The notes beneath the pieces were generated by a model, which had not been told where the DNA came from, ran no database searches, and was given only the letters and a program-made list of their open reading frames with translations. A stretch of DNA of 64,000 nucleotides. Source: Gemmatimonas sp. UBA7669 (lineage in GTDB: Bacteria > Gemmatimonadota > Gemmatimonadetes > Gemmatimonadales > Gemmatimonadaceae). Positions 52,074 to 60,775 of the stretch are shown one piece after another (the stretch's first letter is position 1; each line of letters starts with the position of its first letter). The stretch is taken from positions 1-64,000 of the forward strand of contig NZ_DLHL01000014.1 in the NCBI RefSeq assembly GCF_002483225.1. Direction: 5' to 3'. A program made the position numbers and the translations under genes.

Positions 52074-52087
52074 CAGTAGCATTGTCC

Positions 52088-52591
52088 ATGCTCATCCTGA
52101 GATGCACCAAACCGCTGCTCGCAAAGCTCGCGAAGCACATACCATCCGCGAGCGGTGAGAGCACGGCTTCGACCACCCGTCTGGGCGACTGGTACGCGAA
52201 ACATCTGAATATCGGGCGTCATCGCCTGATACTCAGCACCAACGAGGAGACGTTCCTCTCGGTCGTCGTGCCCGCCAAGGATATGCCGGCCTTACCCGCA
52301 CGCATCAACGAGGCCGTCGGTCACGTCCTCCGTTTCATCGGTGTGCCAGAATTGACGGTTGAGAATGAGCTGCGCGAGATGCACGAGGTACGCGTTGGCC
52401 CCACCGCATCACGTCGGGTCCTCGGCTACATGAATGACCACGCCTATCAGGTTGAGGCCATGGTGGACTATGGCGGAGGTACGTTCGATCTGGCAAACTT
52501 GGCCGAGCGACTGTCCACCGTCCCGTGCGGGACGATGGACTTCAAGTCGCCGGCCAGACTTGCGCGGGAACTATTGGGCGTGCATGAGTAG
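52088..52591 (+). CDS. DUF6933-like protein
   Basis: The 167-residue protein begins MLILRCTKPLLAKL, followed by LGDWYAKHLNIGRHRLILSTNEETFLSVVVPAKDMPALP, the type of start seen in DUF6933-type proteins. It then has ELTVENELREMHEVRVGPTASRRVLGYMNDHAYQVEAM. It is soluble, with no signal. It starts 14 bp after the beta-barrel gene, so the two may be one operon. The function is unknown. Confidence 0.7.
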   Translation: MLILRCTKPLLAKLAKHIPSASGESTASTTRLGDWYAKHLNIGRHRLILSTNEETFLSVVVPAKDMPALPARINEAVGHVLRFIGVPELTVENELREMHEVRVGPTASRRVLGYMNDHAYQVEAMVDYGGGTFDLANLAERLSTVPCGTMDFKSPARLARELLGVHE

Positions 52592-52593
52592 CT

Positions 52594-52613
52594 GACAGCG
52601 TCACTTCGCTGTC
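52594..52613. terminator. Convergent hairpin terminator
   Basis: GACAGCG (52594-52600) pairs perfectly with CGCTGTC (52607-52613) around a 6-nt loop in the 24-bp gap between two convergent genes. Confidence 0.6.
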
Positions 52614-52615
52614 CA

Positions 52616-54034
52616 CTATTCTGGAACAGGCGCTTCGCCTGCGGCCTTACCAACGGTCTTGATGATGCGGTCCGTGTAGCGCGCCTGACGTTGGCCATCC
52701 ACGACCGCGAAGTCGTAAGTGGAGAGGCGATTCTCGAAGCGGAAGCGATGCTCCGACAGTGGCACAAGCCTGATGGGCCGACCGCCTTCACGCGCGCTGT
52801 ACAGCGACCCGTTCTCAAAGGTCACGATCCTTACCACGTCGTCAAAGCGATACGTACCCACCCAGCGCTTCAACTGTGACTCGTTGAGCACCAGGGCAGC
52901 CTTCTCCACGACGGGCGCACCCAGCACCTGCGACACCGCACGCAGATTGTTGGACTCCGGACCGCTGCCATCATCACGGTTGGTGAGCACGATGGCGTAC
53001 ACATCACGACTCGGCACGTAGACGCCCGACGTGGCGTATCCGTTGATTCCGCCCGTGTGCTCCACGGTGCCGGCGCCAGCCAGCTCGTTGATGGCCCAAC
53101 CGTACCCGTAGTTGCTGAAGCGGCCGTCGCTCAGCCGATGATTGGTCCAAGCCAGCTGTTTGCTGCCCTCGGAGATGAGCGTGTTCTGTCTGACGGCACG
53201 ATTCCAACGCAGCATGTCGTCAACGGTGGAGAGCAGCGAGCCGGCCGCGTAGGCAATGCTGGGGCTCAGGTAGTCCGGCTTCTCGAACGCGCCCTCGAAC
53301 AGCTGATAGCCGCTGGCCCGGTTCGGTACGATGGCATAGTTGCTTGCGTACGTCGAATGTGCCATGCCGAGCGGTTCGAAGATGCGCTTCTGGATGAAGT
53401 CACCGTACGGCATGCCGGACAGCTGCTCGATGATCATGCCCAGCAGCAGATAGCCCGTGTTGCTGTACGCGTACTGCGATCCGGGCGCGAACTCCAGCGG
53501 CAACGGTTTCACATACTCGGCAATCTGCGTGGGCGTCAGGTCTTCCCGCGTCTTCTCGCGGAAGGCGTGAAGGTTGGTGTAGCTCGTCAGCCCTGAGGAA
53601 TGGTTGAGCAGATGATGCACCGTGATTTCATCGCCACGGGTGAACCCCGCAACGTACTTGGAGAGCGGATCCTGCAGATTGAGCTTGCCCTGCTCCATCA
53701 GCATCAGGATCGCGACACTGGTGAACTGCTTCGTGATGGAGGCCAACTGCAGCACGTTCTCTGGTCTCATGGGTACACGCAGCTCAATGTCCGCCATGCC
53801 GAAGGCTTTGCGATAGAGCACGGCATCACCACGCGCAATAAGGACGGTCGCACCCGGAGCATTGGCCGGATAGGCCTTGCGAAAGATGACATCAAGCGCC
53901 GCTTCCTCCGTTGCGGAAAGGCCTCGGCGTGCCGTCGTCGGTGAGGCGGCGACGCCGCGTGTGGTGGCGGGCGTTTGTGCGAGTGCGATCGACGGAAGCA
54001 GCAGGGCGGCAACGGCCAGTGGTGTGCGAAACAT
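52616..54034 (-). CDS. Serine beta-lactamase-family hydrolase (esterase/DD-peptidase-like)
   Basis: The 472-residue secreted protein has a signal peptide (MFRTPLAVAALLLPSIALAQ). The active-site S99-x-x-K102 is in LASITKQF, and the second motif Tyr-Ser-Asn is in YAYSNTGY. The rest (HTGGINGYATSG) matches the class-C beta-lactamase/esterase family. The C-terminal 100 residues form an extra DUF3471-like domain (LKRWVGTYRF). The start at 54034 is chosen by the signal. It should act in the periplasm on a peptide or ester; it is not clearly a resistance gene. A second family member lies at 58427. Confidence 0.82.
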   Translation of the reverse strand: MFRTPLAVAALLLPSIALAQTPATTRGVAASPTTARRGLSATEEAALDVIFRKAYPANAPGATVLIARGDAVLYRKAFGMADIELRVPMRPENVLQLASITKQFTSVAILMLMEQGKLNLQDPLSKYVAGFTRGDEITVHHLLNHSSGLTSYTNLHAFREKTREDLTPTQIAEYVKPLPLEFAPGSQYAYSNTGYLLLGMIIEQLSGMPYGDFIQKRIFEPLGMAHSTYASNYAIVPNRASGYQLFEGAFEKPDYLSPSIAYAAGSLLSTVDDMLRWNRAVRQNTLISEGSKQLAWTNHRLSDGRFSNYGYGWAINELAGAGTVEHTGGINGYATSGVYVPSRDVYAIVLTNRDDGSGPESNNLRAVSQVLGAPVVEKAALVLNESQLKRWVGTYRFDDVVRIVTFENGSLYSAREGGRPIRLVPLSEHRFRFENRLSTYDFAVVDGQRQARYTDRIIKTVGKAAGEAPVPE

Positions 54035-54209
54035 GATGGCGGGCAGAAGGGACAGGCGGCGGTGCACGCGGGGAAAACACCGGCAGGTAAAAGGTATACG
54101 TTATTCAACCTGCGGTGTTTCACGCCGCCAACCGGTTCAGTAGATCCCGCCTGAGACCGTCAACACCTCACGCTGTGTCATCGTCTCACGCACCGGAATC
54201 ATCCGTTCA

Positions 54210-55055
54210 TCAACGAGTGGCTGATTGTGGATACGCTTCACGGTAATCCCGCGCATAGTCCACAAACGTGCGCGGTGCCCGATTCAGAATGCTCGGCACG
54301 GCATCGGTAATCCGCTCGGCGTACCCCGCCTTGAGGAACGACAGAATCACGAGCAGGAACTCGGCGTAGTCGGCCGGGAGACCGGCACTTAGCAACAGGG
54401 GACGCATGGTCTCCGGCGTCACATCTTCGAAGCGGATTGGCCGCTCCAGCGCCTCCGACAGCAGGGCCGCCACCTCGGTATGCGTGAGCGCCTCGCCACC
54501 GGTCAGATCGAAGGCGCGGTTGTTGAACTCACTGCGCTGCAGCAGCGCGGCCCCCACATCGGCAATGTCCCGCGCGTCAATAAAACTCGTACGCGCGTCA
54601 CCCACCGGCAGCACGATGGCCTGTTGCGTGACAATGCCCTGCAACCAGTAGGTGTGGAAGTTCTGCATGAACCAGTTGGGGCGAATCACGTTCCACGCCA
54701 CTCCACTGGCTTCGAGCGCGAGCTCCGCCTTGCGAAGTGGTGCCTCGGGATTGGCATCCGCGCCCATGGCACTCATCGCCACCAGTTTGCCCACGCCGAG
54801 CCGACGCGCGGCGTCGATAACGGGCATGAGCAACACATCTTGATTGGTGAAGCCCGGCGGCGCGAGCAGAAAGGCGCCGTCCGCCCCGCGCAGCGCCTCA
54901 TCGATGCCACGCCCACTCACGAGGTCGAGATGCACCTGACCCGCGGCCGGCGTACGGCTGGTGGTGCGCCGAACCACATGCCCAGCCGCCTCGAGACCCC
55001 GCGCCAGCTCGCTCCCCACCGTGCCACTGGCCCCAAGCACCACAAATGTCGACAT
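54210..55055 (-). CDS. NmrA/SDR-type NAD(P)-binding protein
   Basis: The 281-residue protein begins MSTFVVLGASGTVGSELARGLEAAGHVVRR, a Rossmann GxSGxxG motif, and continues with AFLLAPPGFTNQDVLLMPVIDAARRLGVGKLVAMSAMGAD, VIRPNWFMQNF and FIDARDIADVGAALL, the NmrA/QOR2 family pattern. It is probably an NAD(P)H-dependent reductase or redox sensor. A GGGAGA lies about 8 nt before the ATG at 55055. It is divergent from an AraC regulator at 55193 that may control it. Confidence 0.85.
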   Translation of the reverse strand: MSTFVVLGASGTVGSELARGLEAAGHVVRRTTSRTPAAGQVHLDLVSGRGIDEALRGADGAFLLAPPGFTNQDVLLMPVIDAARRLGVGKLVAMSAMGADANPEAPLRKAELALEASGVAWNVIRPNWFMQNFHTYWLQGIVTQQAIVLPVGDARTSFIDARDIADVGAALLQRSEFNNRAFDLTGGEALTHTEVAALLSEALERPIRFEDVTPETMRPLLLSAGLPADYAEFLLVILSFLKAGYAERITDAVPSILNRAPRTFVDYARDYREAYPQSATR

Positions 55056-55180
55056 GAATCGTTCTCCCTGAGTGTGTGGGCACCCCGCATGGGTACCGGT
55101 CGACAGGGAACATGAAGTCATAGGCCTGGACGTAGAATGGCAGAAAGTCCTCAAACACTGTCCAATCGTCCGGAAGCTGG

Positions 55181-55186
55181 TATGTT
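55181..55186 (+). promoter_or_regulatory. -10-like TATGTT six bases before the AraC gene
   Basis: TATGTT is followed by six bases and the ATG at 55193. An AGGA three bases before the ATG is too close to be a normal Shine-Dalgarno. Confidence 0.35.
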
Positions 55187-55192
55187 CAGGAT

Positions 55193-56149
55193 ATGGATAT
55201 CCTCACCGACCTGTTCCGCGAGTCCGGCCTGCGGCGCCGTCTGCTCGACCTGCGCGAGCTGCCTGCGCAGCGCGGGCTGCGCTTCCCCTGCGAGCGCAGC
55301 GTGGGCTTTCACGTGGTGGTGAGCGGCACGGCGTACATCCATGCCCCGGGTGAGAGCACACCCATCGAGCTGCAGGCCGGCGACGTGGCCGTCATGGCGC
55401 GTGGCTGTGAGCATGTGCTGACCACGGGGCCGCGTCTCAAGGGCCTGCCCGTCGACACCATTGAGCTGGACGGCGCACGACGTGCCACCCAGTCTGCCGA
55501 GACCACGCTGGTGAGCGGGGCCTATCAGCTGTGGAACACGCCGGTGCACCCCTTCTTCGCGCAACTGCCCGCGTGGTTTGTGCTGCGTGCTGAGCGGAGC
55601 TCAACGCTGAGTCCCGTGGCGCTCACCGTGGCCATGCTGGCCGATGAGGCGCGCAGCGATGCACTCGGGCGTGACACCGTGCTGCATGGTTTGCTCGATG
55701 TACTCTTCACGCAGTTGCTGCGGCTCATTGTCGAGGAGCAAGGGGACACCGGGGCGGGATTCAGTCACGCGATTCGCGACCCGCATATTCGGCAGGTCGT
55801 CACCCTGCTGCATCGGGAGTACGCGCAGGACTGGACCCTTGACGGCCTGGCCCGCGCGGTGGGACTGTCGCGCTCGGTGCTGGCAGAGCGCTTTCGTGTC
55901 AACATGGGTGATACGCCGTTGGCCTACTTGCGCACCGTGCGACTGCAGCGGGCGATGCGCCTGCTTGCCGATGGCGCAGAAACCATCGAGCAGGTTGCTG
56001 TGGCCGTCGGGTATCAGGACGCCTTCGGATTCTCCAAGGCGTTCAAGAAGGCTGTGGGTGAATCACCGGGCGAGTTTCGCAAGCGCAATGCGGCGGAAGA
56101 AGGATTGCCATGGCGCCTGCCGGCCAGTGAGGCGGTGGGAACAGGCTGA
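55193..56149 (+). CDS. AraC-family regulator with cupin ligand-binding domain
   Basis: The 318-residue protein has an N-terminal AraC-cupin domain (RFPCERSVGFHVVVSGTAYIHAPGESTPIELQAGDVAVMARGCEHVL) and a C-terminal double HTH (DWTLDGLARAVGLSRSVLAERFRVNMGDTPLAYLRTVRLQRAMRLLADGAETIEQVAVAVGYQDAFGFSKAFKKAVGESPGEFRK). It is divergent from the NmrA-type gene, so it probably senses a small molecule and controls that gene. The ligand is unknown. Confidence 0.88.
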   Translation: MDILTDLFRESGLRRRLLDLRELPAQRGLRFPCERSVGFHVVVSGTAYIHAPGESTPIELQAGDVAVMARGCEHVLTTGPRLKGLPVDTIELDGARRATQSAETTLVSGAYQLWNTPVHPFFAQLPAWFVLRAERSSTLSPVALTVAMLADEARSDALGRDTVLHGLLDVLFTQLLRLIVEEQGDTGAGFSHAIRDPHIRQVVTLLHREYAQDWTLDGLARAVGLSRSVLAERFRVNMGDTPLAYLRTVRLQRAMRLLADGAETIEQVAVAVGYQDAFGFSKAFKKAVGESPGEFRKRNAAEEGLPWRLPASEAVGTG

Positions 56150-56184
56150 CGCGACACTTCACACTTCCATTGATGTCACGGCAT

Positions 56185-56400
56185 ATGCCAAAGAAGACCG
56201 AGTCCACTCACCCCAACGCATCGGCGTTTCCCAACGGCATGCCGGGTCCTGCGCTGCGGGCACTGGCGTCAGCAGGCATCCGTTCCATGCATGATCTGGC
56301 CGGCTGGAATGAGAAGGATCTTGCGGCGCTGCATGGGATGGGCCCCAAGGCGCTACAGGTGCTGCAGCGGGGGCTTGAGGAGAACAAGGTCGAATCGTGA
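56185..56400 (+). CDS. Small helix-hairpin-helix protein
   Basis: The 71-residue protein (MPKKTESTHP...) contains GMPGPALRALASAGIRSMHDLAGWNEKDLAALHGMGPKALQVLQRGLEE, two helix-hairpin-helix-like units with GMGPKA as the second hairpin, similar to the C-terminal part of the RNA polymerase alpha subunit or DNA-binding HhH proteins. A start at 56170 is possible. Its TGA overlaps the GTG of the next gene, suggesting coupled translation. Non-specific DNA binding is the likely role. Confidence 0.65.
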   Translation: MPKKTESTHPNASAFPNGMPGPALRALASAGIRSMHDLAGWNEKDLAALHGMGPKALQVLQRGLEENKVES

Positions 56401-57425
56401 AGACACCACCAACGAATCGTTGGCGGTATCTCGTGGCGCTACTCCTGCTCGCCGCCTGCACCGGCGAGCAATCAGCCGTGCTGCGCGTCGATCGCCAATT
56501 CATACTGTTTCCCGCCAGCGACTCGGTAGCGATTCACGACCGCACCATCGACTCCCTCACACGAATCGTGGACATTGTTCTGCATGACTCCAGTTTGGTG
56601 CTAACAGACTCCCGGCAACGGCGAGTCGCGCAGGTCGTTCCAGGCCGCGTTGGCAAGTTGCAGGGTCGCCGCGGCGACGGGCCGGGCGAGTTCCAGTTTC
56701 CTCTGCATTCGGATGCGCTGGGAGATCGGGTGGTGATCGGTGACATCGGCAACTCGCGTTTTCAGTTCTTCAACCGGGAGGGCGAGCTCATTGCCACACT
56801 CAAATCACCCGTCACCATTCACCACTTTGCACTGGAGTCCGACAGTACCCTGCTGGTGGCCATTGCCGACTCCGTGTGGTATCTCGCCCGCGTGACGATG
56901 CGCGGCGAGTGGCACCCCGTTGCGCGGCGCCCGGTGCGCCAACATGCGAAAGGCTCGCAAGCGCCCGCGGCACTCATGCGATACGACCATCTGATCGCCA
57001 TGCTTGGCAACGGGTCTTTCGTCGTGTTCGATCAGGCGGATGGGATGCTGCGGGAATACGATGCACGCGGCGAGATGCTGCGCCAACGCAGCCTGCCACC
57101 CGACATCCTGAAACAGCTGGTGCAGGCTCGCGACGAAGACATGAAAGCGCTCTCGACACGCTTTGGCGGCGTGCTCACTGCGCCTCTCATCAAGGAACTC
57201 GCCGGAGATCATCGTGGACATGTGCTGCTGCTGCTCTCCGCCTCGCCGATTGGTGGGTTGTGGCTGGACCTCAATCGGAATCAGGCGGTCTCGCTCGCAA
57301 CGGACGCGCCCAGACGCGGTGATCCGCTGCTCAGCGCCACTGCCGGGTCGGTATCGGGCGACAGCATCGCCATTGCCTCCTTCGACGGTAGCGTACGCGT
57401 CAGGCGCATCGCGGCTCCACGGTAG
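56397..57425 (+). CDS. Lipoprotein with six-bladed propeller-like repeats
   Basis: The 342-residue protein starts with a lipobox LAAC (MKTPPTNRWRYLVALLLLAACTGE). Repeats of about 40-50 residues such as DALGDRVVIGDIGNSRFQFFNREGELIATLKSP and NGSFVVFDQADGMLREYDARGEMLRQRSLPP look like the 6-bladed beta-propeller (NHL-like) class, with KLQGRRGDGPGEFQFP as the characteristic Gly-rich turn. GTG at 56397 overlaps the HhH stop. It should be an outer-membrane lipoprotein; the function is unknown. Confidence 0.7.
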   Translation: MKTPPTNRWRYLVALLLLAACTGEQSAVLRVDRQFILFPASDSVAIHDRTIDSLTRIVDIVLHDSSLVLTDSRQRRVAQVVPGRVGKLQGRRGDGPGEFQFPLHSDALGDRVVIGDIGNSRFQFFNREGELIATLKSPVTIHHFALESDSTLLVAIADSVWYLARVTMRGEWHPVARRPVRQHAKGSQAPAALMRYDHLIAMLGNGSFVVFDQADGMLREYDARGEMLRQRSLPPDILKQLVQARDEDMKALSTRFGGVLTAPLIKELAGDHRGHVLLLLSASPIGGLWLDLNRNQAVSLATDAPRRGDPLLSATAGSVSGDSIAIASFDGSVRVRRIAAPR

Positions 57426-57440
57426 TACAATCCACGCCAC

Positions 57441-58352
57441 CTACTTCAGCGCATTGAACGCCTCCAGCACCTTCAGCAGGTCCGCGCTCGAATAGCGATA
57501 CTCGCCAGCGCCGGCACTCACCGCGCCGTCAAACGTCTTCCCGTCGCGCTTGACCTTGAGCACCATGCTGTACGGCGGTGCCAGTCGATATGGGCGGTAC
57601 TGCGCACGGGCGCGCACCGCCCGCTCCACCCCAAGCCGAATGGAGTCCTGCGCCTCGGCAGGCGACATGCCGAGGATGGCGGTGCCGATTTCCTGCTTCA
57701 CGGCCACGCCGTCCACCGTGCCCAGCAGACCACGCAGCTGATTCACGGCTGCCCGGTCACCCGATACAAACACCACCGGCACGTTGTACAGGCCCGCCAC
57801 CAGCGCGTTGTATCCGCCCTCGGGCAACGACACGCCGTTGACGGAAAAGTCCACCACGTTGCCATTGGACGTGTGCGCAAGGATCGCGTTGGGTGTACCG
57901 GCGCTGGCGTGATAGCCAATGAACACCACCGCGGCAAAGCTGCTGTCGATGCCCTCCATCATGTTCCTGGGGCCCGTGCTCACACCACGCAGCAATCGCG
58001 CACGCCGATCGAGGTCGGTTGGCAGAATGTTCTGCTTGGCGCCGTGCGAATCACGCACCACCACCTCTGTGGCCCCCGCGCGCAGCGCACCCGCGATGGC
58101 CGCATTGGCCTCCTCGGCAGCCAGCTTGCGGAAGTACTGGTAGTCGCCGCTCGTGCCACCCACATCACCGGAGGTGACCACACCCGCCAGGCCCTCCATG
58201 TCCACTGAGATGAACACCTTGAGCGGCGCGGCGGGTCGCTGCGATGCCGTCTGGGCCAGCGTGGTGTCGACGGGAACCATGGCGCAGAGTGCCGCGAGCA
58301 AAGGCAACGTGGCGTACCGCACGGTGCGGACCGCAGAGGGCAGACGGAACAT
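57441..58352 (-). CDS. Peptidase M55 (D-aminopeptidase, DppA-like)
   Basis: The 303-residue protein has a signal peptide (VRYATLPLLAALCAMVPVDTTLAQ), then KVFISVDMEGLAGVVTSGDV, which carries the metal-binding Asp/Glu of M55, VVRDSHGAKQNILPTDL with the conserved HG, and AVVFIGYHASAGT. M55 enzymes are zinc D-aminopeptidases that remove N-terminal D-amino acids. Export by a signal peptide is unusual compared with cytoplasmic DppA. The ATG at 58352 is chosen by the signal. It is divergent from the serine hydrolase at 58427. Confidence 0.88.
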   Translation of the reverse strand: MFRLPSAVRTVRYATLPLLAALCAMVPVDTTLAQTASQRPAAPLKVFISVDMEGLAGVVTSGDVGGTSGDYQYFRKLAAEEANAAIAGALRAGATEVVVRDSHGAKQNILPTDLDRRARLLRGVSTGPRNMMEGIDSSFAAVVFIGYHASAGTPNAILAHTSNGNVVDFSVNGVSLPEGGYNALVAGLYNVPVVFVSGDRAAVNQLRGLLGTVDGVAVKQEIGTAILGMSPAEAQDSIRLGVERAVRARAQYRPYRLAPPYSMVLKVKRDGKTFDGAVSAGAGEYRYSSADLLKVLEAFNALK

Positions 58353-58389
58353 GGGCGGGAGGGCGGGAGAAAAGAACCGGTGACCAGCG

Positions 58390-58421
58390 TTGACAGCTGC
58401 TTCACATGTCCCGTGTACACT
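58390..58421 (+). promoter_or_regulatory. TTGACA, 20 bp, TACACT, five bases before a GTG start
   Basis: TTGACA (58390-58395) and TACACT (58416-58421) are 20 bp apart, and TACACT is five bases from the GTG at 58427. The spacer is longer than ideal, but the -10 position again fits a leaderless start. Confidence 0.4.
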
Positions 58422-58426
58422 GGGGC

Positions 58427-60337
58427 GTGAGCACGACATTCGAAACCTACCGTTCCGCTACGCGCCGCGTGGCCGCCCGCGCGCTCCTCGCCCTCGCACT
58501 GCTGTCGTTGGCGGGGCGTCAGGCGTCCGCACAGCTTCAAGGCTCGCCTTCTGCCAGCGACAGCATCCTGACCGCGTCCGTCTCGCGCGCGCTGGGCGAA
58601 ATTGGCGTCCCCGGCGCGGTATGGGCACTCGTGCGCGGCGACTCCAATGAGCTGGGTGCCGCTGGCATCCGCGACAGGGCGAGTGCGGTGCCCATGACCG
58701 CAAACACGCGCGTACAACTGGGCTCAGTCACCAAAACGCTGCTGGCCACCGGCGTCCTCATGCTCGTCACCCGCGGGCAACTGGCGCTCGACGAACCCGT
58801 GGCCAGCTACCTGCCGGATCTGCCCATTCACAATCCCTGGCAGGCCAGCTCGCCAATCACCGTGCGGCATCTGCTCGATCACACCTCGGGACTTGGCGAC
58901 GCGCATCTCTGGCAGGTGTTTGCCACACGGACGTCGCCTGATCTTGCACTGCGCCGCGCCATCGCGCGCGATGGCACACGGCTCGCGTTGCAGGCACGCC
59001 CGGGTACACGATTCTCGTACTCCAACACCGGTTACACGCTGCTCGCCCTGCTCGTGGAGACCGTCACCGGTGAGCGCTACGAGCGGTTTCTCGATCGTGA
59101 ACTGCTTGCGCCACTTGGCATGACGCGCTCGACCTTCACGTGGCAATCGCAGGTCGGCGACAAGGCCGACACCACCATGGCCATGGGGCACTTTGACGAC
59201 GGCACACGTCAACCGGCCTACGGGCTGGCCACACGACCGGCAGCACAGTTCACCACCACGGCAGGCGACATGGCGCGTTTCGCGCGCTTCCTCATGAGCA
59301 ATGGGCGTATGCCACACGGCGACACATCACGTGTTCTCGTGGACGGCACGCTGCTGTCTGCCATGGGCGTGCCGAGGCACACCGAGGCCGAACGCGCCGG
59401 CCTCACGTTGGGCTATGGGCTCGGGCTGCAGTCGCGCGAACGCTGGGGGCTCATGACCCGCTGTCATGTGGGCAATATCGGCACCTTCCGCGCCATTCTC
59501 TGCGTGTTGCCCGATCAGCAGCGGGCCTTCTTTGCCAGCTACAACAGCGATCCGGAAGACGCGGCCTGGGACCGCGTGGATTCGCTGCTGGTCGCACAAC
59601 TCGGTGCCAGGCCCACGGCGTTCCGTGGCCACGTGGCGGCCCCAGTGCTGCGTGGTGCTGATGCAGCGACGTGGATCGGCTGGTATGTGCCTCGCCCCAC
59701 ACGCTTCGAACAGTTCAGCTATCTCGACGCGCTCGCGCCGTTCCACATCTTCATTCGTGGCGACAGCTTGACCCTCACGCCGCTCGGCGGCACCGCACGG
59801 CACCTGGTCTGGCGCGGCGGTATGACCTGGGGCCTCCTCGGCCGTGCCTGGCCCACGCATGTGCTGCTGACCAATGGTCACGAACGCATGATCAGCGATG
59901 GCCAGCGCACACTCGTGCGCGTGTCCATGATACGCGTTTGGTGGCGGTGGCTCTCGGCGGCCGTGGGTCTGTGCTGTGTGCTGCTGATCCTGATGCGGGG
60001 ACTGATACGCATCGCGCGCCGCGCCCCCGTGCGCGAGCCGCTGTGCTGGCCGGTACTTTCCCTCGTACCACTACTGGCGGCGGCCGCAGGACTGTTCCGT
60101 CAACCGTTTCTGGCCATTGGTGACATGCGGTGGCCGAGTGTGTTGCTGGCGGTTGGCACGGGTCTGATGCTGGCTGGCGTAGCCGCCGCGACGCTGCACA
60201 CCGCCGTGCGCCTGTGGCGCACCCGCGCAACCTTCAATCGAGGCCTCGTGCTCGACGGCCTGCTGCTGACCGGCGCGCTGCAATGGCTGGTCACGCTCGC
60301 GTACTGGGGGTTGCTGCCGCTTCGACTCTGGGCCTGA
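58427..60337 (+). CDS. Serine beta-lactamase-family hydrolase with C-terminal membrane helices
   Basis: The 636-residue protein has a signal peptide (RALLALALLSLAGRQASAQ), an active-site S100-x-x-K103 in LGSVTKTLL, a YSN motif (FSYSNTGYTLLALLVETVTGE) and an HTSGLG loop, typical of the class-C beta-lactamase/DD-peptidase family. The last 130 residues form about four membrane helices (AVGLCCVLLILMRGLIRIAR, GLMLAGVAAATLHTAVRLWR), which is not usual for the family. GTG at 58427 is chosen because a -10-like hexamer sits five bases before it; an ATG at 58406 adds seven residues. The hydrolase should face the periplasm. It is divergent from the M55 gene. Confidence 0.83.
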   Translation: MSTTFETYRSATRRVAARALLALALLSLAGRQASAQLQGSPSASDSILTASVSRALGEIGVPGAVWALVRGDSNELGAAGIRDRASAVPMTANTRVQLGSVTKTLLATGVLMLVTRGQLALDEPVASYLPDLPIHNPWQASSPITVRHLLDHTSGLGDAHLWQVFATRTSPDLALRRAIARDGTRLALQARPGTRFSYSNTGYTLLALLVETVTGERYERFLDRELLAPLGMTRSTFTWQSQVGDKADTTMAMGHFDDGTRQPAYGLATRPAAQFTTTAGDMARFARFLMSNGRMPHGDTSRVLVDGTLLSAMGVPRHTEAERAGLTLGYGLGLQSRERWGLMTRCHVGNIGTFRAILCVLPDQQRAFFASYNSDPEDAAWDRVDSLLVAQLGARPTAFRGHVAAPVLRGADAATWIGWYVPRPTRFEQFSYLDALAPFHIFIRGDSLTLTPLGGTARHLVWRGGMTWGLLGRAWPTHVLLTNGHERMISDGQRTLVRVSMIRVWWRWLSAAVGLCCVLLILMRGLIRIARRAPVREPLCWPVLSLVPLLAAAAGLFRQPFLAIGDMRWPSVLLAVGTGLMLAGVAAATLHTAVRLWRTRATFNRGLVLDGLLLTGALQWLVTLAYWGLLPLRLWA

Positions 60338-60435
60338 CGCGCATGCATCCGTGTTGGCCGGCGCCTGTCGAAACGCAGGAATGCATCGTAACGTAATGTG
60401 CAGATCCCCTACACCATGCGCATGCGCAGGAGGCG

Positions 60436-60720
60436 ATGATGAATGCACCCGGTTGGAGTGTCCTCAATACCTACGCCACTGGCTTCGAGGCCGATTTTGT
60501 CATGGCCCAGCTCGAGGCTGAAGGCATCCCGGCCGTGCGGGACAATCACGAAAGCACCGCGCTCTTCGGCCTCGGGTTCCAGGGCGCCACGCGCTCCGGC
60601 TACACCATCATGGTCCCCACCGAGGTGCTGGACGAGGCACAGGCGCTGCTGGAGTCGGCGCCGGATGACGTCCCGTCTGACGTCCCGTTCGACGTGCCGG
60701 ACGACGAACCCACGCCCTGA
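60436..60720 (+). CDS. DUF2007 (putative signal-transducing) protein
   Basis: The 94-residue protein begins WSVLNTYATGFEADFVMAQLEAEGIPAVRDNHESTALFGLGF, the DUF2007 pattern, with SGYTIMVPTEVLDEAQALLE following. The C-terminus repeats DVPSDVPFDVPDDEP, an acidic tail. A GGAGG lies before the start (ATGATG). It is cytoplasmic, function unknown. A terminator hairpin follows. Confidence 0.85.
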   Translation: MMNAPGWSVLNTYATGFEADFVMAQLEAEGIPAVRDNHESTALFGLGFQGATRSGYTIMVPTEVLDEAQALLESAPDDVPSDVPFDVPDDEPTP

Positions 60721-60728
60721 CCGGTAGG

Positions 60729-60749
60729 CGCGCCCGCCCGTTGGGCGCG
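60729..60749 (+). terminator. Hairpin after the DUF2007 gene
   Basis: CGCGCCC (60729-60735) pairs with GGGCGCG (60743-60749) around a 7-nt loop. No T run follows. Confidence 0.5.
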
Positions 60750-60775
60750 AACGATGATTTCAGAGGCCGCATGCA

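Noticed and set aside
52616..54034. Antibiotic-resistance beta-lactamase
   Set aside because: Only the general serine-hydrolase motifs are present; it resembles esterase/DD-peptidase relatives with an added C-terminal domain, and nothing points to resistance.
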